Positions 56,347 through 64,000 of a stretch of 64,000 nucleotides of DNA are shown here, piece after piece (position 1 is the first letter of the stretch; each line of letters begins with the position of its first letter). The notes beneath the pieces were generated by a model, which worked only from the letters and a program-made list of their open reading frames with translations, was not told the origin of the DNA and searched no databases. A program made the position numbers and the translations under genes. The stretch is from JAHEAO01 sp942492375 (GTDB lineage Bacteria; Pseudomonadota; Alphaproteobacteria; Rhodobacterales; Rhodobacteraceae), in the NCBI GenBank assembly GCA_942492375.1, contig CALOEL010000005.1:1-64000 (forward strand), in the 5' to 3' direction.

Positions 56347-57285
56347 ATGCCGCAGGAGAATACTTTGAAGAAACGCAGGATGCCGCCTCTTTCGCTGCTC
56401 CAGACCTTCGAGGTGGTTGCCCGGCACGGCAGCTTCACGCTGGCGGCGGATGAATTGTGTCTGACACAGAGTGCCGTCAGCCGGCAGATCAGGTCGCTCG
56501 AGGACCAGTTGGGCCTGCCGGTTTTCCGACGCTTGCACCGGGCCATCGAACTGACCGCCGAAGGACTGCGCCTGTTTGAGTCGGTGACGCGCGGCTTGCG
56601 GGAGATCGAGAGCAGCGTCACCGGGCTGAGAGCCGCGACAGAGAACCCGCAGATCACCGTCTCCGCGTCGGTTGCCTTTTCCTATTTCTGGCTGATGCCG
56701 CGGCTGGAGCGGTTCAGTGCCCGGCATCCGGAAATCGACCTGCGGATTCTCGCGACGGACCAGAGGGTTGACCTGCGTCACGAAGGTGTGGATGTGGCGA
56801 TACTCTACGGTGCCGGGCAATGGCAGGGTGTGCGGGCGCATCTCTTGTTCGGAGAGCGAGTCTATCCGGTCTGCAGCCCTGCCTATCTGCGCGACCACCC
56901 GGAACTCCGCACGCCTTCCGACATGCTCGACCAAACGCTTCTGCATCTCGACGGCGGCGGCAATATCTGGGGCGGCGTCGACTGGCGCGTCTGGCTGGTG
57001 ACGCAGGGCGTGACGGGGCAGCCGGTGCGGCGCGGGGTGCGGCTGAACAGCTACCCGATGATCCTTCAGGCCTCCGAGGCCGGACGCGGCGTGGCGCTCG
57101 GCTGGAGCTATATCACCGACGAAATGCTGGCCGATGGGCGGCTGGTCTGCCCGGTCGACAAGGTGCTGGAAACCCGCGAGAGCTATTACGTATGCGCATT
57201 GGAAGGGGCGGCGGAGGTTCCGGCGATAGAAGCATTCTTGCAGTGGATATTGAACGAAGTTTCCGAGACCCCGCATCTAACATGA
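56347..57285 (+). CDS. LysR-family regulator (GcvA-like)
   Basis: A 312-residue LysR protein. The N-terminal helix-turn-helix (about 10-70) reads SLLQTFEVVARHGSFTLAADEL and LTQSAVSRQIRSLEDQLG. The effector domain follows to about 300 (ITVSASVAFSYFWLMPRLERF). The type is close to GcvA, which responds to glycine-related compounds. It is on the same strand and 87 bases upstream of the MttB-like gene, so it may control the methylamine/betaine pair. The ATG at 56347 is chosen; ATG at 56380 is possible. Confidence 0.85.
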   Translation: MPQENTLKKRRMPPLSLLQTFEVVARHGSFTLAADELCLTQSAVSRQIRSLEDQLGLPVFRRLHRAIELTAEGLRLFESVTRGLREIESSVTGLRAATENPQITVSASVAFSYFWLMPRLERFSARHPEIDLRILATDQRVDLRHEGVDVAILYGAGQWQGVRAHLLFGERVYPVCSPAYLRDHPELRTPSDMLDQTLLHLDGGGNIWGGVDWRVWLVTQGVTGQPVRRGVRLNSYPMILQASEAGRGVALGWSYITDEMLADGRLVCPVDKVLETRESYYVCALEGAAEVPAIEAFLQWILNEVSETPHLT

Positions 57286-57372
57286 TTCCAGGGAATGCGT
57301 GGCATTCGAATTGATCGTTTGAGCCGCGACTGGAAATACCCTCATCTGGACCCCGAGAAAACCTTCGGGGTG

Positions 57373-58932
57373 ATGCCGATGTCCGAACTCTCGCTTCGCC
57401 GGTCCGGTCGCAGGGGGCGCGGTGCCCCCGATGCGATCCCGGCGCTTCCCCCGATCACGCCCGGCATGGTCGGCGGACGGTATCAGCCGCTGACCCCGCC
57501 CGAGATGGAGCGTGTCCATCACCTTGTCCTGCGCCTTCTCGAGGATCTGGGCCTTTCGCAGGTCACGCCAAGTCTTGAGCAACGCGCGGTCGAGGCCGGG
57601 TGCCGGGTCGATGACGACGGCCGCCTGCGGTTTCCCCGCGCGCTGGTCGAGGATGTGATCGCCCGCACGCGGCGCAAGTTCACGCTGCACGGCATCGACC
57701 CGATCCACGACCTGGAGATCGGCGGAAAGCGGGTCCATACCGGCACCGGCGGCGCCGCTCCGACCATCATGGATTTCGAGACCGGCACATACCGCGAAAG
57801 CACCGTGGCCGACCTCTATGACATCGCCCGGTTGGTCGACCGGCTCGACAATATCCACTGGTATCACCGCTCGGTGGTGGCGCGCGACACGGACACGATC
57901 CTCGATCTCGACATCAACACCACCTATGCCTGTCTCTCGGGCACCACCAAGTCGATCGCCGTCAGCTATACCGACGGCAACTCCGTGCGCGCCGTGCAGC
58001 CGATGCTGGACATGGTCGCGGGCGGCGAGGGCAAGTTCCGCGAGCGCCCCTTCTGCACCGCCGTCTGCTGCCATGTCGTGCCGCCGATGCGCTTTGCCAC
58101 GGAAAGCTGCGACGCGCTGGAGGCGGCGGTTCTGGCCGGAATGCCGATCCTTCTCGTCGCGGCCGGTCAGGCCGGGGCGACGGCGCCGGCAGCACTTGCG
58201 GGCGCGGTGGCGCAGGCCTGTGCCGAGGTGCTGGCCGGGCTGATCCTGTGCAACATCATCGACCCCGGCTGCCGGGGCACCTTCGCAGCCTGGCCCTTCG
58301 TGTCGGACCTTCGCACCGGCGCCATGTCGGGCGGCTCGGGGGAACAGGCGCTTCTGTCGGCGGCCTGCGCGCAGATGGCGGGGTTCTACGACCTTCCGAA
58401 CTCGGTCCCCGCGGGCATGACCGACAGCAAGCTGCCCGATGCGCAGTCGGGCGGGGAAAAGGGCTACACGATCTCGCTTGCCGCCCATGCCGGGGCCTCG
58501 ATGATCCATGAATGCGCCGGGATGCAGGGCAGCCTGATGGGCACGGCATTCGAATCCTACGTGCTCGACAACGACCTTCTGGGTGCAATCCTGCGCACGG
58601 TGAAGGGGGTCGAGGTCAGCGAGGATACGCTCAGCTTCGATGTGATCCGCGACGTGGTCATGGGCGCGGGGCACTACCTTGGCCATCCGCAGACCTTCAG
58701 CCGGATGAAGACCGACTATCTCTATCCCGAGATCGCCGACCGTCGCAGCATCAGCGAATGGCAGGATGCCGGCGCCCGGGACGCGCGCGCCGTGGCGCGG
58801 GACAGGGTGCGCCGCATTCTGGCCGACCACTATCCGCGCCACATCGGCGATGATGTCGATGCGCGACTGCGCCAGAGCTACAACATCATTCTGCCGAAGG
58901 CCCGCATGCGGGCCGGCAACGGCGTCTGGTAA
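57373..58932 (+). CDS. MttB-family (non-pyrrolysine) methyltransferase
   Basis: A 519-residue protein of the trimethylamine methyltransferase MttB superfamily. The opening GGRYQPLTPPEMERVHHLVLRLLEDLG, the middle MDFETGTYRESTVADLYDIARLVD and the barrel core LILCNIIDPGCRGTFAAWPF are typical. The frame has no internal TAG, so it lacks the pyrrolysine of true MttB. Such relatives demethylate quaternary amines (glycine betaine, proline betaine, carnitine) and pass the methyl to a corrinoid protein, but none is encoded in this window. The substrate is unknown. ATG at 57373 is preferred over the earlier in-frame 57295. Confidence 0.85.
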   Translation: MPMSELSLRRSGRRGRGAPDAIPALPPITPGMVGGRYQPLTPPEMERVHHLVLRLLEDLGLSQVTPSLEQRAVEAGCRVDDDGRLRFPRALVEDVIARTRRKFTLHGIDPIHDLEIGGKRVHTGTGGAAPTIMDFETGTYRESTVADLYDIARLVDRLDNIHWYHRSVVARDTDTILDLDINTTYACLSGTTKSIAVSYTDGNSVRAVQPMLDMVAGGEGKFRERPFCTAVCCHVVPPMRFATESCDALEAAVLAGMPILLVAAGQAGATAPAALAGAVAQACAEVLAGLILCNIIDPGCRGTFAAWPFVSDLRTGAMSGGSGEQALLSAACAQMAGFYDLPNSVPAGMTDSKLPDAQSGGEKGYTISLAAHAGASMIHECAGMQGSLMGTAFESYVLDNDLLGAILRTVKGVEVSEDTLSFDVIRDVVMGAGHYLGHPQTFSRMKTDYLYPEIADRRSISEWQDAGARDARAVARDRVRRILADHYPRHIGDDVDARLRQSYNIILPKARMRAGNGVW

Positions 58933-58957
58933 GACAGCGAAAAGAAAGGAAATCATC

Positions 58958-61369
58958 ATGCAGTCACAAGCGAGGGTGGTGATCGTCGGCGGCGGCATGA
59001 TGGGCGTGGGCCTGGCCTATCATCTGGCCGAAGAAGGCTGGAAGGATGTTCTGCTGATCGAGAAGGGCGAGTTGACGAGCGGCTCCACCTGGCATGCGGC
59101 GGGCCAGTGCCCCTCGTTCATCGGCAACTACAACATGGCCAAGATCCACCACTACTCGAACACGCTCTATCCGCGTCTCGAAGAGCTGACGGGACATCCG
59201 GCGGGCTGGCACGGCTGCGGCGGCATCCGGCTGGCCACGACGCCGGAAGAGGTCGACTGGTTCCGCCATGTCGCCGGTTTCGCGGCCAATGTCGGCTTTC
59301 ACATGGAGATCATCGGCCCGAACCGGATCAAGGAACTGAATCCCTGGCTGGATACCGAGGGGGTTCTTGCCGGCGCGCATACGACGATGGACGGCCACGT
59401 GGACCCGGCAAGCGCGTGCAACGCCATGGCCGCGGGCGCGCGGCAGATGGGCGCGACGATCGTCCGCCGCAACCGCGTGACCGGCATCAGCCGGCTGCCC
59501 TCGGGCGAATTCGAGGTGGCGACGGAGCAGGGCGATGTCATCTGCGAGCATGTGGTCAATGCCGGTGGCTGCTATGCCCGCGAAGTGGGCGCCTGGGTCG
59601 GTGTCGACACGCCGATCACCAACATGGAACACCATTATCTCGTGACGGAACCGCTCGCGGCGTTCACGGGCACAGGCACCGAACTGCCGGTCATGCGCGA
59701 TCCGGCCACGGCCGGCTATTACCGGCAGGAACAGAAGGCGGGGCTCGTCGGGATCTACGAGCACCACGGCGCGAAGGAAGCCTGGGCGATCCGTGACGGC
59801 ACGCCGGATTGGCAAAGCGAGAACGAGCTGTTTGAAGGTGATATCGACCGCATCGCGCCCTGGCTTGAAAAGGCGCTGGAGCGGATGCCGATCTTCGCCG
59901 AGGCGGGCATCAAGCGCGTCATTAACGGCGCCATCCCGCATACGCCGGACGGCAATCCCCTGCTTGGCCCCGCCCATGGCGTTCGCAACTTCTGGCAATG
60001 CTGCGGCTCGTCCATCGGCATCGCCCAGGGTGCGGGCTGCGGCAAGTATCTGGCCCAGTGGATGGTGCACGGCGATGCCGATATCAACATGGCATCAGTC
60101 GATCCGCGCCGCTTTGGCGGTTACGCGGATGCGGACTACACCCGCGCCAAGAGCTTCGACGACTATCACAACATGTTCGAGACCCCGCTGCCCGGCCGCG
60201 AGATCCAGGCCGGCCGGCCATCCCGGGTGACGCCGCTCTATGAAGAGCTGAAAGAAAAAGGCGCGGTCTACACCGAGGTCTATGGCTGGGAACGGCCGAA
60301 ATATTTCGCCCCAGCGGGTTTCGTTGAAAAGCTGCAATACCGGCGCAACAACGTCTTCGATCTGGTGGCCGCCGAATGCCGCGCGGTGCGCGAGCGGGTG
60401 GGCATCATGGACCTGTCGAGTTTTGCCAAGTTCGACGTGACCGGCCACGGCGCCGAAGCACTTCTCAACCGGCTGACCGCCAACCGGTTGCCGAAGAAGG
60501 CGGGCGGCATCAACCTGACGCATGTCCTGTCAGATGGTGGCCGGATCGAGGGAGAATGGACGATCACGCGACTTGCCGATGACCGCTTCTATGTGCTGAC
60601 CGGCGCAGGTAGCGAGCGGCAAGCGCTCGACCATATGAACGCCGCCGCCGGGCAGGATGTAACCATCGCCAACGTCACCGATGATTTCGGCATGCTGGTG
60701 GTGGCGGGGCCGAAATCGCGCGACGTTCTTGCGCCGCTCACCGACGCGGATCTGACCAACACGTCATTCCGCTGGCTGTCGGGACAGGAGATCACCATCG
60801 CAGGCGTGCCCGTCCGCGCCCTTCGGGTGACCTATGTCGGCGAGCTGGGCTGGGAACTTCATGCGCCGATGGCACAGCTGGAAACGCTCTACGACGCGAT
60901 CTGGGCCGAAGGAGAGGCGCATGGCATCGCCGATTTCGGCAGCCATGCGGTCAATTCCATGCGCATGGAGAAAGGCTATCGCGGCTTTGGCGCCGAACTG
61001 ACCAACGAGATCACCTTGATCGAGGCTGATTGCCAGCGCTTCTACGCGCCGGACAAGGGCGACTTCAACGGCCGCGCCGCCACCGAGGCCACCCGTGAGA
61101 ACGGCATCTCGACACGGCTCGCCTACGGCGAGGTCGCCGCCACCGATTGCGACATCTACGGCGGCGAGGCCGTGATGCAGGACGAGCGCGTGGTCGGGGT
61201 CTGCACCTCCGGTGGATTTGGTCACGCGACCGGAACGAGCCTGGCCTTTGCCTATCTAAGCCCCGAGGTTTCCGGAGATCTGGAGGTCGTCATTCTCGGC
61301 GAACGTCGCGCCCTGCGACTGTTGGACGAGCCCGCCTGGGATCCGTCCAACGCACGCCAGAAGGCCTAA
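58958..61369 (+). CDS. Dimethylglycine dehydrogenase-like FAD/GcvT fusion oxidoreductase
   Basis: An 803-residue flavoprotein. The FAD-binding GGGMMG is at residues 11-16. The motif TSGSTWHAAG holds His46 at the place of the covalent FAD-histidine of dimethylglycine and sarcosine dehydrogenases. The DAO domain runs to about 380, followed by the FAO/GcvT-type tetrahydrofolate-binding domain (about 460-800, MDLSSFAKFDVTGHGAEALLNRL). It should oxidatively remove an N-methyl group and load it on tetrahydrofolate. The ATG at 58958 follows AAAGGAAA, 25 bases after the MttB-like stop. Confidence 0.9.
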   Translation: MQSQARVVIVGGGMMGVGLAYHLAEEGWKDVLLIEKGELTSGSTWHAAGQCPSFIGNYNMAKIHHYSNTLYPRLEELTGHPAGWHGCGGIRLATTPEEVDWFRHVAGFAANVGFHMEIIGPNRIKELNPWLDTEGVLAGAHTTMDGHVDPASACNAMAAGARQMGATIVRRNRVTGISRLPSGEFEVATEQGDVICEHVVNAGGCYAREVGAWVGVDTPITNMEHHYLVTEPLAAFTGTGTELPVMRDPATAGYYRQEQKAGLVGIYEHHGAKEAWAIRDGTPDWQSENELFEGDIDRIAPWLEKALERMPIFAEAGIKRVINGAIPHTPDGNPLLGPAHGVRNFWQCCGSSIGIAQGAGCGKYLAQWMVHGDADINMASVDPRRFGGYADADYTRAKSFDDYHNMFETPLPGREIQAGRPSRVTPLYEELKEKGAVYTEVYGWERPKYFAPAGFVEKLQYRRNNVFDLVAAECRAVRERVGIMDLSSFAKFDVTGHGAEALLNRLTANRLPKKAGGINLTHVLSDGGRIEGEWTITRLADDRFYVLTGAGSERQALDHMNAAAGQDVTIANVTDDFGMLVVAGPKSRDVLAPLTDADLTNTSFRWLSGQEITIAGVPVRALRVTYVGELGWELHAPMAQLETLYDAIWAEGEAHGIADFGSHAVNSMRMEKGYRGFGAELTNEITLIEADCQRFYAPDKGDFNGRAATEATRENGISTRLAYGEVAATDCDIYGGEAVMQDERVVGVCTSGGFGHATGTSLAFAYLSPEVSGDLEVVILGERRALRLLDEPAWDPSNARQKA

Positions 61370-62017
61370 GGCCGGATCGGACGACCGCCTGAGCCAATCC
61401 CTGCCGAAGACGGAATTGAACGCGCCTTCAGCCGACCGCCTCGACGCCTCGGGTGGCCATTCTGCAGTGAAAGTTGTGGTGACAACCGGAAGCGCGGCTA
61501 CGATCGGCTCATCTGTCGCGATGTCGCACGCCCGACTGCGAACTGGGATCAACGAGGTCTGGATGGCAGTTGACGAGAAAACCCCGCCGCGTACCTTCCG
61601 ACTGAGTGCAGTATTGGTCAAAATGGACTCGGTCCCGCCAACTGCTGCGAAGAGCACTTAGGTCCGTTATGGATTGGCGATGATTTGCCCCTTGTTCCAG
61701 GCTCCGCGTTTTGGGGGGACTGCGGGAAGTCGGACTCTTGGCATAAGTTGCACTGCAATCCTCCCTCCAGCCCAGACTTCAGCATCGCGCTGACGTCATT
61801 AGTCTAGCAGTGTTGGCAATTGCGGGTTTCCAGCCTTACAATTCTTGAGCTTCGCTGCCGGTGCATTGGGCGGCATAGAGCCCGGACCGACCGACGCCGC
61901 GATCTGGTTGAACTGGTGCGAAGCGCGGTTAGAAGACGTCGTCTCATTCAGCGCGACCCTCGTCGCCGCTTTCGGCTCATGTCAAGGCCCGTCCGGGATG
62001 CTCGCCCAGACGGTAAT
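61370..62017. other. 648-base gap with no recognised gene
   Basis: Short open frames occur on both strands (for example 61416-61661 plus and 61256-61657 minus), but none has a recognisable domain, a good ribosome site or a typical start. The stretch lies between convergent genes and looks like non-coding or decayed sequence. I see no strong terminator hairpin with a T-run in it. Confidence 0.5.
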
Positions 62018-63085
62018 TCACCGGGGGCGGGCGCGCTGGACCATTCCGAACAGATCGCGCGGATCGTCGGGATCGGCGATGATGTCGAGTTCCTGATAGA
62101 ACGGATGGTCCCTCAGTTTGTCACGCAGATAGCGCAGGGCGGAGAAGTCCTCGATGGCGAAGCCGACGCCGTCGAACAGCGTGATCTGACGGTCATTGGT
62201 CCGTCCCGACGCGGCGCCGGTGATAACCTGCCACATTTCGGTGACCGGAAAGTCGTCCGGCATCTGCTGGATCTCGCCTTCGATCCGGGTCTGGGGCGGG
62301 TATTCCACGAAGACGTCGGAGCGGGCCAGGATGTCCTTGTGCAACTCGGTCTTGCCGGGACAGTCGCCGCCGATCGCGTTGATGTGCTGGCCCGCGCCCA
62401 CCATGTTGTCGGTCAGGATCGTGGCGAATTGCTTGTCGGCGGTGCAGGTGGTGATGATCTGTGCGCCTTCGATGGCCACTTCCGGCGTCGAGCAAGGCAC
62501 AAGGTCGAAGCCCTGTCCGGTCAGGTTGCGAACCACCTTGTCCGTCGCGGCCCGATCGATATCGTAGAGCCTAAGCGTGTCCACGCCGCAGATCGCGCGC
62601 ATCGCCAGCGCCTGGAATTCCGACTGAGCGCCATTGCCGATCATTGCCATGACCTTGCTGCCTTTCGGCGCGAGGTGGCTGGCCACCATCGCCGAGGTGG
62701 CCGCCGTGCGCAGCGCGGTCAGCAGCGTCATCTCGGTCAAGAGTTCGGGATAGCCCGTGTCGACCCGCGCCAGAAGGCCGAAGGCAGTGACTGTCTGCAG
62801 GCCCTCCCTAGTGTTCTTTGGGTGGCCGTTGACGTATTTAAAACCGTAATCCTCTCCGTCGGAGGTCGGCATCAGCTCGATCACGCCTTCGGCGGAATGG
62901 CTGGCCACGCGCGGGGTCTTGTCGAATTTTTCCCAGCGTCGGAAATCGTCCTCGATATAGCGCGCGAGGTCTTTCAGCATGGTCTCGATGCCGATGCTGT
63001 GGACGAGCTTCATCATGTTCTCGACGCTGACGAAGCGGATGTAGGCAAGGTCGGAGGGGGCGGGAGCGGGCATTTCGGGTCTCAC
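62018..63085 (-). CDS. ocd: Ornithine cyclodeaminase
   Basis: A 355-residue NAD-dependent enzyme that turns L-ornithine into L-proline and ammonia. The Rossmann motif KVMAMIGNGAQSEFQALAM is near residue 145, and NAIGGDCPGKTELHKDIL carries the catalytic aspartate. This is the longer, true Ocd form, unlike the shorter EutC and BhcD relatives. The GTG at 63085 overlaps the arginase stop (GTGA); an ATG at 63073 is an alternative start. It forms an arginine-to-proline pair with the arginase gene. Confidence 0.92.
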   Translation of the reverse strand: MRPEMPAPAPSDLAYIRFVSVENMMKLVHSIGIETMLKDLARYIEDDFRRWEKFDKTPRVASHSAEGVIELMPTSDGEDYGFKYVNGHPKNTREGLQTVTAFGLLARVDTGYPELLTEMTLLTALRTAATSAMVASHLAPKGSKVMAMIGNGAQSEFQALAMRAICGVDTLRLYDIDRAATDKVVRNLTGQGFDLVPCSTPEVAIEGAQIITTCTADKQFATILTDNMVGAGQHINAIGGDCPGKTELHKDILARSDVFVEYPPQTRIEGEIQQMPDDFPVTEMWQVITGAASGRTNDRQITLFDGVGFAIEDFSALRYLRDKLRDHPFYQELDIIADPDDPRDLFGMVQRARPR

Positions 63086-64000
63086 ATATGGCTGCGGGTT
63101 GGGCGGTCGAACACGCGGCGGCCGAAGAGCGACGCGGTGAGGTCGACCATGAGCGACGCGGTGCGGCCGCGATCATCAAGGAAGGGGTTGAGTTCCACGA
63201 GATCAAGCGAGGTCGCGAGACTGCTGTCGTGCAGCATCTCCATGACCAGATGTGCCTCCCGGAAGGTGGCGCCGCCCGGCACGGTGGTGCCCACCGCGGG
63301 GGCGATGGCGGGTTCGAGGAAATCGACATCGAGCGAGACATGCAGCATGCCGTCAGCGGCCTTGACCCGTTCCAGAAATTCCGTCAACGGAGCGGCGATG
63401 CCGCGCTCGTCGATCTGGCGCATGTCGATGGCGGTCATGCCGGATTGCGTGATGAACTCCCGTTCTGGCGCATCAACCGAGCGTAGTCCGATGAAGCAGA
63501 CGTTCTCGGGCGGCACCGGCGCCTCGACGGCAGGAAAGCCGTCGAACCCGGTCTGTCCGGTGACATAAGCGATGGGGGTGCCGTGCAGATTGCCGGACGC
63601 GGTGGTCTTGGGCGTGTTGATATCCGGGTGGGCATCGAGCCAGAGCACGAAGAGCGGGCGCCCGGCCTTGGTCGCATGGGATGCCACACCGGCGACAGTG
63701 CCCAGCGACAGCGCGTGATCTCCGCCCATGAAGACGGGGAACCCTTCGCCCATGGCCGCCTCTGCGGCCTCTGCCAGTATCTGCGTCCAGGCGATGGTTT
63801 CCTCAAACGCATGCACTTCGCCCCGGGGAGCGTCGGCCACCCAAGCGGGGCCGGGCAGGTTGCCGCGGTCCTCGACCTGCCAGCCCAGCGATCCAAGCGA
63901 CTCGGACAGCCCGGCGGTGCGATAGGCGTCCGGGCCCATGATGCAGCCGCGGCGGCGCTTGCCGCAATCCATGCCGGCCCCGATCAGAATGCATCTCCGC
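63082..64000 (-). CDS. rocF: Arginase (partial, N-terminus beyond the window)
   Basis: Hydrolyses L-arginine to ornithine and urea. The manganese-binding motifs are intact: FMGGDHALSLG, LWLDAHPDINT and SLDVDFLEPAIAPAVG. The frame stays open to the window edge, and codons before the Met at 63972 still read as arginase (RCILIGAGMDCGKRRRG), so the real start lies past 64000 and the gene is cut by the edge. At least 305 residues are visible. It overlaps ocd by four bases. Confidence 0.92.
   Translation of the reverse strand, partial: RRCILIGAGMDCGKRRRGCIMGPDAYRTAGLSESLGSLGWQVEDRGNLPGPAWVADAPRGEVHAFEETIAWTQILAEAAEAAMGEGFPVFMGGDHALSLGTVAGVASHATKAGRPLFVLWLDAHPDINTPKTTASGNLHGTPIAYVTGQTGFDGFPAVEAPVPPENVCFIGLRSVDAPEREFITQSGMTAIDMRQIDERGIAAPLTEFLERVKAADGMLHVSLDVDFLEPAIAPAVGTTVPGGATFREAHLVMEMLHDSSLATSLDLVELNPFLDDRGRTASLMVDLTASLFGRRVFDRPTRSHM

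Noticed and set aside
57373..58932. Possible pyrrolysine-containing MttB
   Set aside because: The frame has no internal TAG and ends in TAA; no pylT or pylS-like gene is present.

Overview
The window reads as chromosomal DNA of a GC-rich alphaproteobacterium, most likely order Rhodobacterales (Paracoccus/Rhodobacter relatives). The reasons are a smoEFGKS-mtlK type polyol operon, a PhyR-NepR-EcfG general stress locus, a beta-hydroxyaspartate cycle operon and an enuR-ueh-eut ectoine catabolic cluster, all of which are characteristic of that group. No transposase, integrase, phage gene or CRISPR array was seen. All calls come from reading the sequence; no database search was run.

Layout. (1) 0-10 kb, minus strand: a glycogen operon, glgP-glgB-glgC-glgA-glgX-malQ. 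glgX carries a burst of frameshifts and malQ stops after its N-terminal domain. (2) 10.3-17.9 kb, plus strand: a LacI-type regulator, then a sorbitol/mannitol ABC importer (smoEFGK) and two polyol dehydrogenases (smoS, mtlK). (3) 18-26 kb: a MaoC-phosphotransacylase gene, then a general stress response block (csbD, PRC-barrel protein, AI-2E-type permease, histidine kinase, ecfG, nepR, phyR, DUF1328, DUF883 and DUF1469 genes). Six sites matching the EcfG consensus lie in front of these genes. (4) 26.1-29.8 kb: tRNA-Gly(TCC) and a TAXI-type TRAP transporter with a DUF1850 protein. (5) 30-37.9 kb: a surface-glycan style cluster of glycosyltransferases and FkbM/other methyltransferases, including two unusual fusions. 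(6) 38-50.5 kb: ectoine/hydroxyectoine uptake and catabolism (enuR, uehABC, usp, eutABC, eutE, asnC, doeC-like, doeD-like). The ectoine hydrolase gene eutD/doeA is missing from its usual place. (7) 50.5-55.9 kb: bhcR-bhcABCD, the beta-hydroxyaspartate cycle for glyoxylate. (8) 56.3-61.4 kb: a LysR regulator, a non-pyrrolysine MttB-family methyltransferase and a dimethylglycine-dehydrogenase/GcvT flavoprotein. (9) 62-64 kb: ornithine cyclodeaminase and the C-terminal part of an arginase that runs off the right edge.

How the genes work together. The left third stores and mobilises carbon (polyols in, glycogen made and broken down), and shared operator-like sites suggest the LacI protein may act on both sides. 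The middle is a compact general stress regulon. From 38 kb to the right edge, nearly every gene breaks down a nitrogenous compatible solute or feeds its products into central metabolism: ectoines to aspartate, glyoxylate plus glycine to oxaloacetate, a probable methylated amine or betaine, and arginine/ornithine to proline. I infer that this is a compatible-solute and C2 catabolic island. Its dehydratase plus imine-reductase chemistry occurs twice, as EutB/EutC and BhcB/BhcD.
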